Of a stretch of 7,204 bases of DNA, positions 1-6,916 are shown piece by piece. The position numbers and the translations under genes were made by a program. The DNA lies in assembly GCA_903871865.1 (NCBI GenBank), contig CAIQIL010000599.1, positions 1 through 7,204 on the forward strand, given 5' to 3'. The notes under the pieces are model-generated. The model was not told where the DNA came from and searched no databases. It saw only the letters and a program-made list of their open reading frames with translations. The stretch's first letter is position 1; every line of letters begins with the position of its first letter. This stretch comes from an uncultured Burkholderiales bacterium (GTDB taxonomy: Bacteria > Pseudomonadota > Gammaproteobacteria > Burkholderiales > Burkholderiaceae_C).

Positions 1-543
1 CAGCTTCTTGCGGCTGACCTCCACGATCTTCACGTCGATCTGCACCTGCACATCGAACTTGCTGGTGCTGGCGTCCACCACGTTCGGCGCGGGCTTGGTG
101 GGGTCCTCGCTCACGGCGCGCTCGATGGCGGCATGGCGCTCCAGCGAGGACAGCTGGCCGCTCAGGCGCAGCTTGGTGCCGCTGCTGTCGAGCTGGGCGC
201 CGCTGTCGATTTTCGAGACACCCCCGCCTGGCGACACGACCACGTTGAACTGCGCGGCAGGCGTGCTGGCGCTGCCGCTGTCCCACACCGAGATGGTGGC
301 CGAGCCGGGCTTCTTGGCCGTGACGATGACGCCACTGGGCGGCGCCACGTTGATGCCGACGATGTCGTCGTTGGCCGTGGCGGCGCGCACGATGGGCCGG
401 GGCTGGGTCCAGGTCTTCTGCTGGCCGACCTCGAGGTTCAGGGTGGCGGGCGCGGCTTGCGCCGTCGCGATGCAGGCCACGGCCACCGCGGCGAAGGCCA
501 GGGGGCGGGTCAGGCCGTCGAACAAGGAATCAGGCGCGGTCAT
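1..543 (-). CDS. cpaC: CpaC/RcpA-type Tad pilus secretin, N-terminal part (runs off left edge)
   Basis: This is the outer-membrane secretin of the Tad/Flp pilus, through which the pilus leaves the cell. Only 181 codons are in the window, with no stop, so the gene continues past base 1. Residues 1-31 look like a Sec signal peptide (hydrophobic LAFAAVAVACIATAQA, then an AxA-type end). Residues 35-90 match the pilus-assembly N-terminal domain placed before secretins (LNLEVGQQKTW, then GVIVTAKKPGSATISVWD). Residues about 116-146 resemble a BON-type domain (KLRLSGQLSSLERHAAIERA). Residues 164-181 (FDVQVQIDVKIVEVSRKK) begin the secretin region proper. The ATG start lies in an ATGA overlap with the cpaB stop, which suggests translational coupling; no Shine-Dalgarno sequence precedes it. 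The C-terminal barrel lies outside the window. The assignment rests on these motifs and on following cpaB directly. Confidence 0.88.
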   Translation of the reverse strand, partial: MTAPDSLFDGLTRPLAFAAVAVACIATAQAAPATLNLEVGQQKTWTQPRPIVRAATANDDIVGINVAPPSGVIVTAKKPGSATISVWDSGSASTPAAQFNVVVSPGGGVSKIDSGAQLDSSGTKLRLSGQLSSLERHAAIERAVSEDPTKPAPNVVDASTSKFDVQVQIDVKIVEVSRKKL

Positions 544-1433
544 GGTTGCGACGCGTTGGAGGTCTGGGCCAGGCGGCGCTCTTTGCTGCCTTCCTGGATG
601 ATGACGGGGGGCGGGCCGTCCGCCGAGGCGGGCGGCTTGGCCTTGACGGGCGAGAGGTCGGCCACGCGGGTGGGCAGGCGCCCAGCCGAGGCTGCAGGCT
701 CGGGCGCTTGCGGGCGCAGCGCCAGGCGCAGCTGGCCGGTGTTGGCGGCCAGCATCAGCGCGGGGGTGTCGGCTTCCGGGATGGCCAGCACGGCCGAGCG
801 CAGGTTCAGGCGGCGCTCGCGCGACTCGACGGCGGTCTTGGCGCCGGTCTGGCTCATGGCCTCGGCCTGGGCCTTGTCGCCCGAGGTGCTGGGCGGGGTG
901 TCCAGCTGGGTGGCATCGCCGAAAGTCAGGATGCGCGCGTCGCGGATCAGGATCTGCGCGAAGGTGGTGTCTTGCGACTCCTTGCTGGCGCTGGCGAACT
1001 GCAGCACATCGACGTGGTCGCCAGGTTTGCCGTGGCCGCCCAGGCCCACGACCTCGTCCACCAGCACGGCCACGGCGCGCTCGCCCGGTTGCAGCAGCGC
1101 AGCGAGCGACTCCGGTGCGATCGTGGCCTGCAGGATGGGCGTGCCCTTGGCGATGGCCTTGGCCGTGACGTGGCCCTGCACCTGCTGGATCTGGTTGTAG
1201 GCGCCGGCCGGTGCCGCGGACAGGGCTTGCACGGTGAGGTCGTCGGCGGTGAGCACATGGCCCAGGGGCACGTCCTTCGCAGCGACGACCACGTTGACGG
1301 CGGGCGCCGGCGCGGGCGCAGACACCGTGGCCGGTGCGCTGGGCTTGCCGCTCAGGCGCACGCCGATGAGGGCCACCACGACCGCACCCAGGGCCAGCAA
1401 GCCAGCGATGATTTTCAGGACGTTGTTGTTCAT
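540..1433 (-). CDS. cpaB: Flp pilus assembly protein CpaB/RcpC
   Basis: This 297-residue protein is the inner-membrane-anchored periplasmic component that works with the CpaC secretin in Tad pilus assembly. Residues 1-7 are cytoplasmic, 8-26 are a single membrane anchor (IIAGLLALGAVVVALIGV), and 31-46 are an Ala/Pro linker. Residues about 47-106 form an SAF domain (VVVAAKDVPLGHVLTADDL). Residues about 114-241 are the RcpC/CpaB domain with its usual signature (LQPGERAVAVLVDEVVG, then KPGDHVDVL at 136-144) and a closing LAIPEADTPALMLAANTGQL at 216-235. Residues 173-208 form a polar loop that interrupts the domain, and the tail from 242 is Pro/Ala-rich and probably disordered. The length is normal for the family. 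The stop overlaps the cpaC start by four bases. No Shine-Dalgarno sequence is seen before the ATG; the leader is pyrimidine-rich instead. Confidence 0.93.
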   Translation of the reverse strand: MNNNVLKIIAGLLALGAVVVALIGVRLSGKPSAPATVSAPAPAPAVNVVVAAKDVPLGHVLTADDLTVQALSAAPAGAYNQIQQVQGHVTAKAIAKGTPILQATIAPESLAALLQPGERAVAVLVDEVVGLGGHGKPGDHVDVLQFASASKESQDTTFAQILIRDARILTFGDATQLDTPPSTSGDKAQAEAMSQTGAKTAVESRERRLNLRSAVLAIPEADTPALMLAANTGQLRLALRPQAPEPAASAGRLPTRVADLSPVKAKPPASADGPPPVIIQEGSKERRLAQTSNASQP

Positions 1434-1559
1434 GGGGCGGGGGACAGCGAAAGCAAAAGTGGAAGCGTCAGTGCGCGAGGAAGAGGCAACAGAGGATGCG
1501 ACAAGGTGTGTGACCGAGGGTGGGGCAAGGGCGCCATCAGGTGGGTGGCCTCGGCCGCA
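1434..1559 (-). other. Non-coding gap between tadE and cpaB
   Basis: This 126-base spacer inside the Tad operon has no coding potential that I can support. The half nearest cpaB (about 1434-1495), read on the minus strand, is strongly pyrimidine-rich and lacks an AGGAG-like site. The half nearest tadE contains nested complementary segments. GATGCG, which starts inside the tadE stop codon, can pair with CGCATC near 1496-1501, and CCGAGG can pair with CCTCGG inside it; the loops are long and uneven, so folding is uncertain. No convincing promoter or rho-independent terminator is seen. Confidence 0.4.
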
Positions 1560-2021
1560 TCAACCGGGTTGCGCCACCGCCTGGCCGACGAGCTTGTCCG
1601 GCAGGTCCGGCACCTTGCCGACGATGGGCAGGTCCAGGATGGGCAAGGGCGGTGTGACGTTGTAGCCGTTGTAGGTGATGGTGACCTGCACGGCGCCCGA
1701 GGCGGTCAGGCTCACGGCCACGCCGCTCAGCACCGTGGCCAGGGCATCGGCCGGCAGCCAGCTCAGGGATTCGGTCGCGCGGGCGCGGGCCACGGCGCGG
1801 GTGGCGGTCTCGTAGCTGGTGGCCGAGGTGTAGTTCAGCGGGTCCACCTTGACGGCCGCGCGCGCGCCTTCGGCAGCGGCTTGGGTCAGGGCCTGCTTCA
1901 TCACCATCGCCATGGAGTAGCTCACGATGGCGTAAAAGATGGCGAAGAACAGCAAAAAGGCGGGCGCCATCTCGATGGCCACCGCGCCAGATTGGCGGTG
2001 CTTGCGTGGGTGCAGCGTCAA
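1560..2021 (-). CDS. tadE: TadE-like pilus assembly pseudopilin
   Basis: This is a TadE/TadG-family membrane protein, a pseudopilin-like component of the Tad apparatus. From the TTG start it is 153 residues. A short basic N-terminus (HPRKHRQ) leads to the diagnostic GAVAIEMAP at 12-20, where the Glu matches the conserved Glu+5 of type IVb prepilins. One hydrophobic helix spans about 16-42, followed by the usual QAAAEGARAAV at 47-57. The rest is a small periplasmic domain ending in a Pro-rich tail. The frame stays open upstream to an ATG at 2255, but that reading would lie largely inside cpaA and lacks family sequence, so I reject it. The TTG at 2019-2021 overlaps the cpaA stop as TTGA. A GTG at 2043-2045 (161 residues) is nearly as likely. 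Neither has a strong ribosome-binding site. TadE proteins are normally processed by the TadV/CpaA peptidase, encoded just upstream. Confidence 0.82.
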   Translation of the reverse strand: MTLHPRKHRQSGAVAIEMAPAFLLFFAIFYAIVSYSMAMVMKQALTQAAAEGARAAVKVDPLNYTSATSYETATRAVARARATESLSWLPADALATVLSGVAVSLTASGAVQVTITYNGYNVTPPLPILDLPIVGKVPDLPDKLVGQAVAQPG

Positions 2022-2539
2022 GGTGCTGGCAGCCCGGTCAGCCACAGGCCCAGCAGCAGGCCTGCGGTGAGGCAGGCGCCCAAGGGGATGTGACGTTGGG
2101 CGGGGCGTGATGCGCCCCAGCGCGCGAGCCAGGAGCCCGGGGCTTGCCACGCCATTGGCAGAGCGGACAGCAGCATGGGCCGGTTGTGCCCCACCCAACC
2201 CATCGCCGCACCCAGGAGGGCGCCGATCGCGAAGCTGTTCAGGGTGAGCGGCCATGACGAGAGGAGGCCGAGGGCCACGAGGAATTTGACATCACCGGCC
2301 CCCAGCTGCCGCAGCAGGTAACCCGGCAGGGTCACGAGCAGCGCCAGGCCAGCGGCCAGCCAGGAGGACGACGCCGAAGCGCCCAGCGGGCTGTGCCCCA
2401 CGACGAGCAGGTGCGACACACCGACCACCCAAGCACCCAGCGAGAGCGCGTTGGGGATGCGCCTGTGGCGCAGGTCCATCCACGCCACGGCACAGGCCCA
2501 GACGATCAGCACGCCAGCGGCGGCCGATGGGGTCAGCAT
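2018..2539 (-). CDS. cpaA: A24-family prepilin peptidase CpaA/TadV
   Basis: This 173-residue inner-membrane aspartic protease removes the leader from Flp prepilin and from TadE-type pseudopilins. Both hallmark sites are present. The first aspartate is D22 in WMDLRHRRIPN, at the cytoplasmic end of the first helix. The second is D83 in the GxGD motif (LGAGDVKFLVALGL, from residue 79). A C-terminal IPLGACLTAG at 151-160 fits the family's closing segment. About five or six membrane helices are expected (roughly 5-20, 32-48, 58-76, 86-98, 102-118, 153-170). It is the short form, without the N-methyltransferase domain found in PilD. It starts 64 bases after the flp stop, beyond a strong stem-loop. 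Its ribosome-binding site is weak (GGAAG 11 bases before the ATG). Its last codon and stop overlap the likely tadE start. Confidence 0.92.
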   Translation of the reverse strand: MLTPSAAAGVLIVWACAVAWMDLRHRRIPNALSLGAWVVGVSHLLVVGHSPLGASASSSWLAAGLALLVTLPGYLLRQLGAGDVKFLVALGLLSSWPLTLNSFAIGALLGAAMGWVGHNRPMLLSALPMAWQAPGSWLARWGASRPAQRHIPLGACLTAGLLLGLWLTGLPAP

Positions 2540-2565
2540 GGCACCTGCAACTTCCAGGTCGATCG

Positions 2566-2600
2566 GGCCTCGGGGGCCGGACGGCCCCAGGGCCCGAGCC
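2566..2600 (-). promoter_or_regulatory. GC-rich stem-loop between flp and cpaA
   Basis: Just after the flp stop the minus-strand sequence can fold strongly. The core is a perfect 6-base-pair stem, GGGGCC and GGCCCC, around a four-base loop (2573-2588). Alternatively an outer stem pairs CCCGA-GCC (2593-2600) with GGC-TCGGG (2566-2574) around a smaller inner hairpin. No run of T follows, so it does not fit a standard rho-independent terminator. By analogy with other operons that lead with a pilin gene, it may stabilise the flp message or attenuate readthrough into the assembly genes; that role is inferred. Confidence 0.5.
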
Positions 2601-2603
2601 GCA

Positions 2604-2774
2604 TCACTGCAGCTTGGTCTTGATCTTCGTGAAGAAGGTGCCCAACTGGGTGCCGACGTCGGTCATGGCGGTGGCAGCGGCCAGGCCGATCAGGGCGGCA
2701 ACCAGTGCGTATTCGATGGCGCTGGCGCCTTCTTCGTCTTGCAGGAAGGTCTTGATGTGAGAGATCAGGTTCAT
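2604..2774 (-). CDS. flp: Flp-family type IVb pilin
   Basis: This is the major pilin subunit of the Tad pilus, 56 residues long and normal for the family. A short leader (MNLISHIKTFLQDEEG) ends at Gly16, the predicted cleavage point for CpaA. The mature 40-residue protein begins ASAIEYALVAALIGL, which shows the Flp signature: Glu at +5 (E21) next to Tyr (Y22), inside a single hydrophobic helix of about 17-37. A short polar tail ends FTKIKTKLQ. GGAG at 2782-2785, seven bases before the ATG, is a good ribosome-binding site and one of the clearest in the window, which fits a highly expressed subunit. It leads the Tad gene set, with cpaA next. No second Flp copy is present in the window. Confidence 0.95.
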   Translation of the reverse strand: MNLISHIKTFLQDEEGASAIEYALVAALIGLAAATAMTDVGTQLGTFFTKIKTKLQ

Positions 2775-2980
2775 GGTGGTGCTCCGAGCAGGGCCGCACA
2801 GGCCCGAATTGAAAAAAGGGAGCGATGGAACGGCTGTCGCACCCAGTCAACAAAATCTAACCGATGTGACGGCGCCCATGCCGCGCCACCAGCACCTGAT
2901 TGGGGGACGGACTATCCCGGAGGTGGCATCCGGCGGGGATAAAAAACGACATATTGGCCTCGCCGGATGGCACGACCTGG
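2775..2980 (-). promoter_or_regulatory. Upstream region of the Tad operon (putative promoter region)
   Basis: This 206-base region is the longest gap in the window. It is richer in A/T than its surroundings and is where the Tad operon promoter would be expected. It holds an inverted repeat (2924-2972), the run TTTTTT on the minus strand (2941-2946) and a TTGACT hexamer near 2843-2848. No well-spaced TATAAT-like box follows that hexamer. A GG-N10-GC arrangement at 2874-2888 (TGGCGCGGCATGGGC) has sigma-54 spacing but misses three consensus bases. The promoter is therefore inferred from position, not identified. Confidence 0.35.
2924..2972. repeat. Imperfect 15-base inverted repeat with 19-base spacer
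   Basis: The arms are 2924-2938 (TGGCATCCGGCGGGG) and 2958-2972 (CCTCGCCGGATGGCA). They match at 13 of 15 positions, with nine consecutive paired bases (CATCCGGCG and CGCCGGATG). The 19-base spacer is A/T-rich and includes the T run on the minus strand. The repeat begins eight bases after the acyl-CoA dehydrogenase stop. It could be a terminator-like structure for the upstream genes or an operator for the Tad operon. Because the T run lies in the loop and not after the stem, it is not a standard rho-independent terminator. In the transcript the later arm could instead pair with CCTCCGG just downstream (CCGGA, seven bases, TCCGG). Confidence 0.6.
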
Positions 2981-4765
2981 TCAGAACTGCGCGTCCTGCA
3001 AGGAGAGCGTGCTGCTGGCGCCATTGACCACGCGGTCGCGCCAGGCCGGGGCGTCCACCAGCACATGGTGCAGGTGATGGTGTGCCGTGGCCACCTTGGC
3101 CTGCAGTGACGATGCGTCACCTGCTTGGCGCAACAGCCTGGCCCGGGCCGCTTCGGCCGCACGCGCCATCAGCCAGGCGCCCAGCACGGTGCCGCACAGG
3201 TGCAGGTAGGGCACGGCGCCAGCGGCCGTGGCGGCGGGGCGTTGCGGCCCGCAGGTCAGCAGCCACTCGGTGGCTTGCGACAAGGCGTCGAGGCCGCGCT
3301 GCAGGCCCAGGCCCAGGGGGCGCAGCTCGGCATCTTCGGCCTCGGCCAGGCGGTGGGCGTCGGCCAGCATGCTGCGCTGCAGCGCCTTCATCGTCACGCC
3401 GCCCTCGCGCATCAGCTTGCGGCCGATGAGGTCGTTGGCCTGGATGCCCGTGGTGCCTTCGTAGATGGTGGTGATGCGCGCATCGCGCAGGTGTTGCGCC
3501 GCGCCGGTTTCTTCGATGAAGCCCATGCCGCCGTGCACCTGCACGCCATCGGCCACCACCAGCTGTGCCGTCTCCGTGCACCAGCCCTTGACGATGGGGA
3601 TGAGCAGATCGACCATGGCCTGCTTCTGCGCGCGCACGCCCTCGTCGGGGTGGCCGTGGGCGCGGTCCATCTCGCCGGCGGCGAAGTAGGCGAGGGCGCG
3701 CATGGCTTCCACGCGGGCCTTCATCGTCATCAGCATGCGGCGCACATCCGGGTGGCCGATGATGGCCGGCGAGCCTGCCACCAGGGTGCGGCCCTGCACG
3801 CGGTCCAGGGCGTAGGCGCGGGCCCGCTGGTAGGCGCGTTCGGCAACCGCCACGCCTTCGAGGCCGACGTTGAGGCGGGCGTGGTTCATCATCGTGAACA
3901 TGTAGCCCAGGCCCTTGTGCGCTTCGCCCACCAGGTAGCCGATGGCGCCGCCATGGTCACCGAAGGACATCACCGCCGTGGGGCTGGCGTGGATGCCCAG
4001 CTTGTGCTCGATGGCCGTGCACATCAGGTCGTTGCGCGCGCCCAGCGAGCCATCTGCGTTGACCAGGAACTTCGGGCAGACGAACAGCGAGATGCCCTTG
4101 ACGCCCGCGGGCGCGTCCGGCAAGCGGGCCAGCACGAGGTGGACGATGTTCTCGGCCATGTCGTGCTCACCCCAGGTGATGAAGATCTTGTTGCCGCTGA
4201 CGCGGTGGTGGTCGCCTTCGGGCACGGCCTTGCTGCGGATGGCCGAGAGGTCGGAGCCGGCCTGGGGCTCGGTCAGGTTCATGGTGCCGGTCCACTGGCC
4301 GGACACCATCTTGGGCAGGAAGCGCTGTTGCAGTTCGGGCGTGGCGTGGCGGGCCAGGGCTTCGACGGCGCCCAGGGTCAGCATCTGGCACAGCGAGAAC
4401 GCCATGTTCGACGACTTCCACATCTCCAGCACGGCCGTGGACACCGCCGTGGGCAGGCCCTGGCCACCGAATTCGGGCGAGGCGGGCATGCCGTTCCAGC
4501 CGGTCTCGCAGAACTGCGCGTAAGCCTGCTTGAAGCCATCGGCGCTGTGCACCACGCCCTGGTCCCAGCGGGCGCCTTGCTGGTCGCCCGACCAGTTGAT
4601 GGGGTCGAGCACGCCGGTGGCAAAGCGGCTGGCTTCGTCGAGGATGGCTTCGACCAGGTCGGGCGTGGTGTCTTCGAAGCCGGGTTGGGCGCAGATGGCG
4701 TCGAGGCCTGCGATGTCCTGCAGGGTGAAGAGCATGTCGCGCACAGGCGCTTGGTAAGCAGACAT
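2981..4765 (-). CDS. Acyl-CoA dehydrogenase, large DmdC-like subfamily
   Basis: This 594-residue FAD-dependent enzyme would oxidise an acyl-CoA to the 2,3-enoyl-CoA in the cytoplasm and pass electrons to electron-transfer flavoprotein. The N-terminal extension (YQAPVRDMLFTLQDIAG, 4-20) and about 590-residue length mark the long subfamily that includes 3-methylmercaptopropionyl-CoA dehydrogenase DmdC. The middle domain carries TMNLTEPQAGSDLSAIRSKA (161-180) and KIFITWGEHDM (193-203). The C-terminal helical domain has QVHGGMGFIEETG (409-421) and RITTIYEGTTGIQANDLIG (430-448), with E436 the likely catalytic base. Residues from about 465 form the extra C-terminal domain. No key residue appears missing. 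The first ATG is used because the family N-terminus begins there, although no clear Shine-Dalgarno sequence precedes it. It lies 104 bases after actP, probably in the same operon. The substrate cannot be read from sequence, and many members annotated as DmdC-like act on ordinary fatty acyl-CoAs. Confidence 0.92.
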   Translation of the reverse strand: MSAYQAPVRDMLFTLQDIAGLDAICAQPGFEDTTPDLVEAILDEASRFATGVLDPINWSGDQQGARWDQGVVHSADGFKQAYAQFCETGWNGMPASPEFGGQGLPTAVSTAVLEMWKSSNMAFSLCQMLTLGAVEALARHATPELQQRFLPKMVSGQWTGTMNLTEPQAGSDLSAIRSKAVPEGDHHRVSGNKIFITWGEHDMAENIVHLVLARLPDAPAGVKGISLFVCPKFLVNADGSLGARNDLMCTAIEHKLGIHASPTAVMSFGDHGGAIGYLVGEAHKGLGYMFTMMNHARLNVGLEGVAVAERAYQRARAYALDRVQGRTLVAGSPAIIGHPDVRRMLMTMKARVEAMRALAYFAAGEMDRAHGHPDEGVRAQKQAMVDLLIPIVKGWCTETAQLVVADGVQVHGGMGFIEETGAAQHLRDARITTIYEGTTGIQANDLIGRKLMREGGVTMKALQRSMLADAHRLAEAEDAELRPLGLGLQRGLDALSQATEWLLTCGPQRPAATAAGAVPYLHLCGTVLGAWLMARAAEAARARLLRQAGDASSLQAKVATAHHHLHHVLVDAPAWRDRVVNGASSTLSLQDAQF

Positions 4766-4869
4766 GGGGGAGCTTTCAGCAAGAGGACCCCGGGGGCCTG
4801 CAAGAGGCCACCGAGGTCGGTTTCAGATCAGACAGAGAGGGGGTTCAGCGCATGTGCTGCGCAGGCGTT
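4766..4869 (-). other. Gap between actP and the acyl-CoA dehydrogenase gene
   Basis: This 104-base spacer has no coding sequence that I can support. Just before the actP stop it contains a small perfect hairpin, GCGCA-GCACA-TGCGC (4848-4862), but no T run follows, so it is not a convincing terminator. A short G/C palindrome (CCCCCGGGG) lies near 4789-4797. No clear promoter is seen, so readthrough from actP into the dehydrogenase gene is plausible. Confidence 0.35.
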
Positions 4870-6555
4870 TCAGTGCGCGCTGGCCGCTGCGGCGCCAATG
4901 CCGGTCTGGGCGCGGATGTCCTGATCGCGGTAGCCGGCGAGGTCTTGCGCGGCGCGGGCGCTGCGGTCGGTCACCGAGAACAGCCAGGTCACGAAGAAGG
5001 CCAGCGGCATGGAGAACAAAGCAGGGTGCTCGTAGGGGAAGATGGGCTTGGCGTTGCCCAGCACCACCACCCACACGGCCTTGGACAGCACGACGAAGAG
5101 CACGGCCGAGACCAGGCCCGCCACGCCGCCGATCAGCGCACCGCGCGTCGTCAGGCCCTTCCAGTACAGCGACAGGATCAGCACCGGGAAGTTGGCCGAG
5201 GCCGCGATGCCAAAGGTCAGGCCCACCAGGAAGGCCACGTTCTGCTTCTCGAACAAGATGCCCAGGATGACGGCGACGATGCCCAGGCCGATGGAGGCGA
5301 ACTTGGAGATGCGCATCTCTTCGGCTTCCGTGGCTTCGCCCTTGCGGATCACGCGGGCATAGATGTCATGGGCGATCGACGAGGCACCGGCCAGCGCCAG
5401 GCCCGAGACCACCGCCAGGATGGTGGCAAACGCCACGGCCGACAGGAAGCCCAGGAAGAGGTTGCCGCCGACGGCCTTGGCCAGGTGCATCACCGGCATG
5501 TTGTTGCCGCCGATGAGCTTGCCGCCAACTTCGCCCCTCTCGAAGAACTGCGGGTCCTGGCCGACGATCACGATGGCTGCCAGGCCCAGCAGGCACACGA
5601 CCAGGAAGAACAGGCCGATGAAGCCGCTGGCCACGAAGACCGACTTGCGCGCCTCCTTGGCGTTGGGCACGGTGAAGAAGCGCATCATGATGTGCGGCAG
5701 ACCGGCCGTGCCGAAGACCAGGCCCAGCGACAGCGAGGTCGCCGTGATCGGGTCGGCCAGCATGCTGCCCGGACGCATGATGGCGGCGCCATCCTTGTGC
5801 GCGGCCACGGCCGACGAAGCCAGCGTTTCGATGTTGAAGCCGAACTGGCTCATGGCCAGGCCCAGCAGCAGCAGGCCGCCCGACAGCAGCAGCACCGCCT
5901 TGATGATCTGCACCCAGGTGGTGGCGATCATGCCGCCGAAGGTCACGTAGACCACCATCAGCACGCCCACCACGGCCACGGCCACGGGGTAATCCAGACC
6001 GAAGAGCAGCTTGATGAGCTGGCCCGCACCGACCATCTGCACGATCAGGTAGAAGCACACCACCGTCAGCGAGGAGAAGGCCGCGAACGTGCGGATCGAG
6101 CTTTGCTGCAAGCGGTACGAGGCGATGTCCGCGAAGGTGAAGCGGCCCAGGTTGCGCATGCGCTCGGCCAGCATGAAGAGGATCACAGGCCAGCCGATGA
6201 AGAAGCTGATGGTGTAGACGAAGCCATCGTAGCCACGCAGGAAGACCAGCGAACTCAGGCCCAGCAGCGTGGCCGCGGACATGTAGTCACCCGCGATGGC
6301 CAGGCCGTTCTGGAAGCCCGTGATGCCGCCGCCGGCGGTGTAGAAGTCCGAGGCCGAGGTGGTGCGCTTGGCCGCCCAGTAGGTGATGCCCAGCGTGCCC
6401 AGCACGAACACCAGGAACATGGCGATGGCGGTCAGGTTGATGGGCTGTTTTTGCGTTTGCGTGACGTCGGCCGGGCCGGCCAGCACGCAGGTGGCGGCCA
6501 GCAGGGCGGTCGAGGCGATCAGTGCCTTGGCGAATGCCTTGTGGGGGGTGTTCAT
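4870..6555 (-). CDS. actP: ActP-type cation/carboxylate symporter (SSS family)
   Basis: This is an inner-membrane sodium/solute symporter of the ActP branch, which takes up acetate and similar small carboxylates such as glycolate. It has 561 residues, against about 549 for E. coli ActP. Residues 1-27 look like a signal peptide ([18 protein letters not shown]), as is usual for ActP. About thirteen membrane helices follow. Typical motifs are [20 protein letters not shown] (69-88), [12 protein letters not shown] (89-100), [17 protein letters not shown] (281-297) and [20 protein letters not shown] (381-400). The last includes the Ser/Ala-rich segment where SSS transporters bind sodium. The frame extends upstream to 6636, but I choose the ATG at 6553-6555. 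It begins the signal peptide, overlaps the DUF485 stop as ATGA, and has GGAG at 6564-6567, eight bases upstream. Transport of acetate itself is likely but not proven here. Confidence 0.92.
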   Translation of the reverse strand: MNTPHKAFAKALIASTALLAATCVLAGPADVTQTQKQPINLTAIAMFLVFVLGTLGITYWAAKRTTSASDFYTAGGGITGFQNGLAIAGDYMSAATLLGLSSLVFLRGYDGFVYTISFFIGWPVILFMLAERMRNLGRFTFADIASYRLQQSSIRTFAAFSSLTVVCFYLIVQMVGAGQLIKLLFGLDYPVAVAVVGVLMVVYVTFGGMIATTWVQIIKAVLLLSGGLLLLGLAMSQFGFNIETLASSAVAAHKDGAAIMRPGSMLADPITATSLSLGLVFGTAGLPHIMMRFFTVPNAKEARKSVFVASGFIGLFFLVVCLLGLAAIVIVGQDPQFFERGEVGGKLIGGNNMPVMHLAKAVGGNLFLGFLSAVAFATILAVVSGLALAGASSIAHDIYARVIRKGEATEAEEMRISKFASIGLGIVAVILGILFEKQNVAFLVGLTFGIAASANFPVLILSLYWKGLTTRGALIGGVAGLVSAVLFVVLSKAVWVVVLGNAKPIFPYEHPALFSMPLAFFVTWLFSVTDRSARAAQDLAGYRDQDIRAQTGIGAAAASAH

Positions 6556-6860
6556 GTGTTGCGCTCCACGATGTCGCGGGTCAGTTGGTCGAACTCGGTG
6601 TTGGCGCGGCGCACGTAGAGGCCGGTCAGCAACCACGAGCCGGCGATCAGGGCCGCGCCCACGGGCACGCCCACGGTCAGGGTGCTGCCTTCGAACAGGG
6701 CCTGGCCGAACACGCCAGGCGCGAAAGCCACCACGGCCATGAAGGCGTAGTAGGTGCCCAGCACCACCAGGGACAGGCGCACGGCCAGGCGACCGCGCCG
6801 CTGGACGAGTTGCTGGAAGGCGGGGTCGGACTCGACCCGCCGGTAGACGTCTTGGCTCAT
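6552..6860 (-). CDS. yjcH: DUF485 (YjcH-like) inner-membrane protein
   Basis: This 102-residue protein of the DUF485 family is normally encoded next to actP; E. coli YjcH has about 104 residues. Its biochemical role is not established, and a subunit or helper of the symporter is the usual guess. The N-terminus ([20 protein letters not shown], 5-24) is the family signature. Two membrane helices follow at about 29-49 ([21 protein letters not shown]) and 62-82 ([21 protein letters not shown]), with a charged C-terminus. I chose the ATG at 6858-6860 because AAGGA lies seven bases upstream and the resulting length and N-terminus fit the family. An in-frame ATG at 6918-6920 would give 122 residues and overlap the synthetase stop as ATGA, but adds a non-family stretch. 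The stop overlaps the actP start by four bases, so the two are probably translated together. Confidence 0.9.
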   Translation of the reverse strand: MSQDVYRRVESDPAFQQLVQRRGRLAVRLSLVVLGTYYAFMAVVAFAPGVFGQALFEGSTLTVGVPVGAALIAGSWLLTGLYVRRANTEFDQLTRDIVERNT

Positions 6861-6867
6861 CTGTGTT

Positions 6868-6872
6868 TCCTT
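6868..6872 (-). promoter_or_regulatory. Ribosome-binding site deciding the DUF485 gene start
   Basis: The minus strand reads AAGGA, seven bases before the ATG at 6860. This spacing is near ideal and supports the 102-residue form over the 122-residue form that would start at 6920. Confidence 0.7.
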
Positions 6873-6916
6873 GTTGAGAATCTGGACGGAGGCGCCTGCG
6901 TCGGCAGGCATGGCGC

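Noticed and set aside
546..2093. Plus-strand open frame of 515 codons across cpaB and tadE
   Set aside because: It runs opposite two well-supported genes and their gap, and its Gly/Arg/His-rich product shows no domain.
2022..2255. N-terminal extension of TadE to the ATG at 2255
   Set aside because: It lies inside cpaA in another frame and its Arg/Pro/Ala-rich sequence is unlike TadE; the conserved helix begins only after 2021.
2874..2888. Sigma-54-like promoter upstream of flp
   Set aside because: The GG-N10-GC spacing is present but three consensus positions are wrong, and such matches are frequent by chance in GC-rich DNA.
2939..2980. Rho-independent terminator after the acyl-CoA dehydrogenase gene using the T run at 2941-2946
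   Set aside because: No stable stem lies immediately before the T run; the only long stem has the T run in its loop.
3125..4924. Plus-strand open frame of 599 codons opposite the acyl-CoA dehydrogenase gene
   Set aside because: It mirrors the dehydrogenase codons; its product is rich in Gly, Ala, His, Gln and Arg with no family motif. Long antisense open frames are common in GC-rich coding DNA.
4852..6618. Plus-strand open frame of 588 codons opposite actP
   Set aside because: The minus strand encodes a clear ActP with signal peptide and transporter motifs. The plus-strand product is a His/Gln/Arg-rich low-complexity shadow.
6556..6636. N-terminal extension of ActP to position 6636
   Set aside because: It overlaps the DUF485 gene, carries an Arg-rich stretch ahead of the signal peptide, and lacks the good ribosome-binding site present before 6555.
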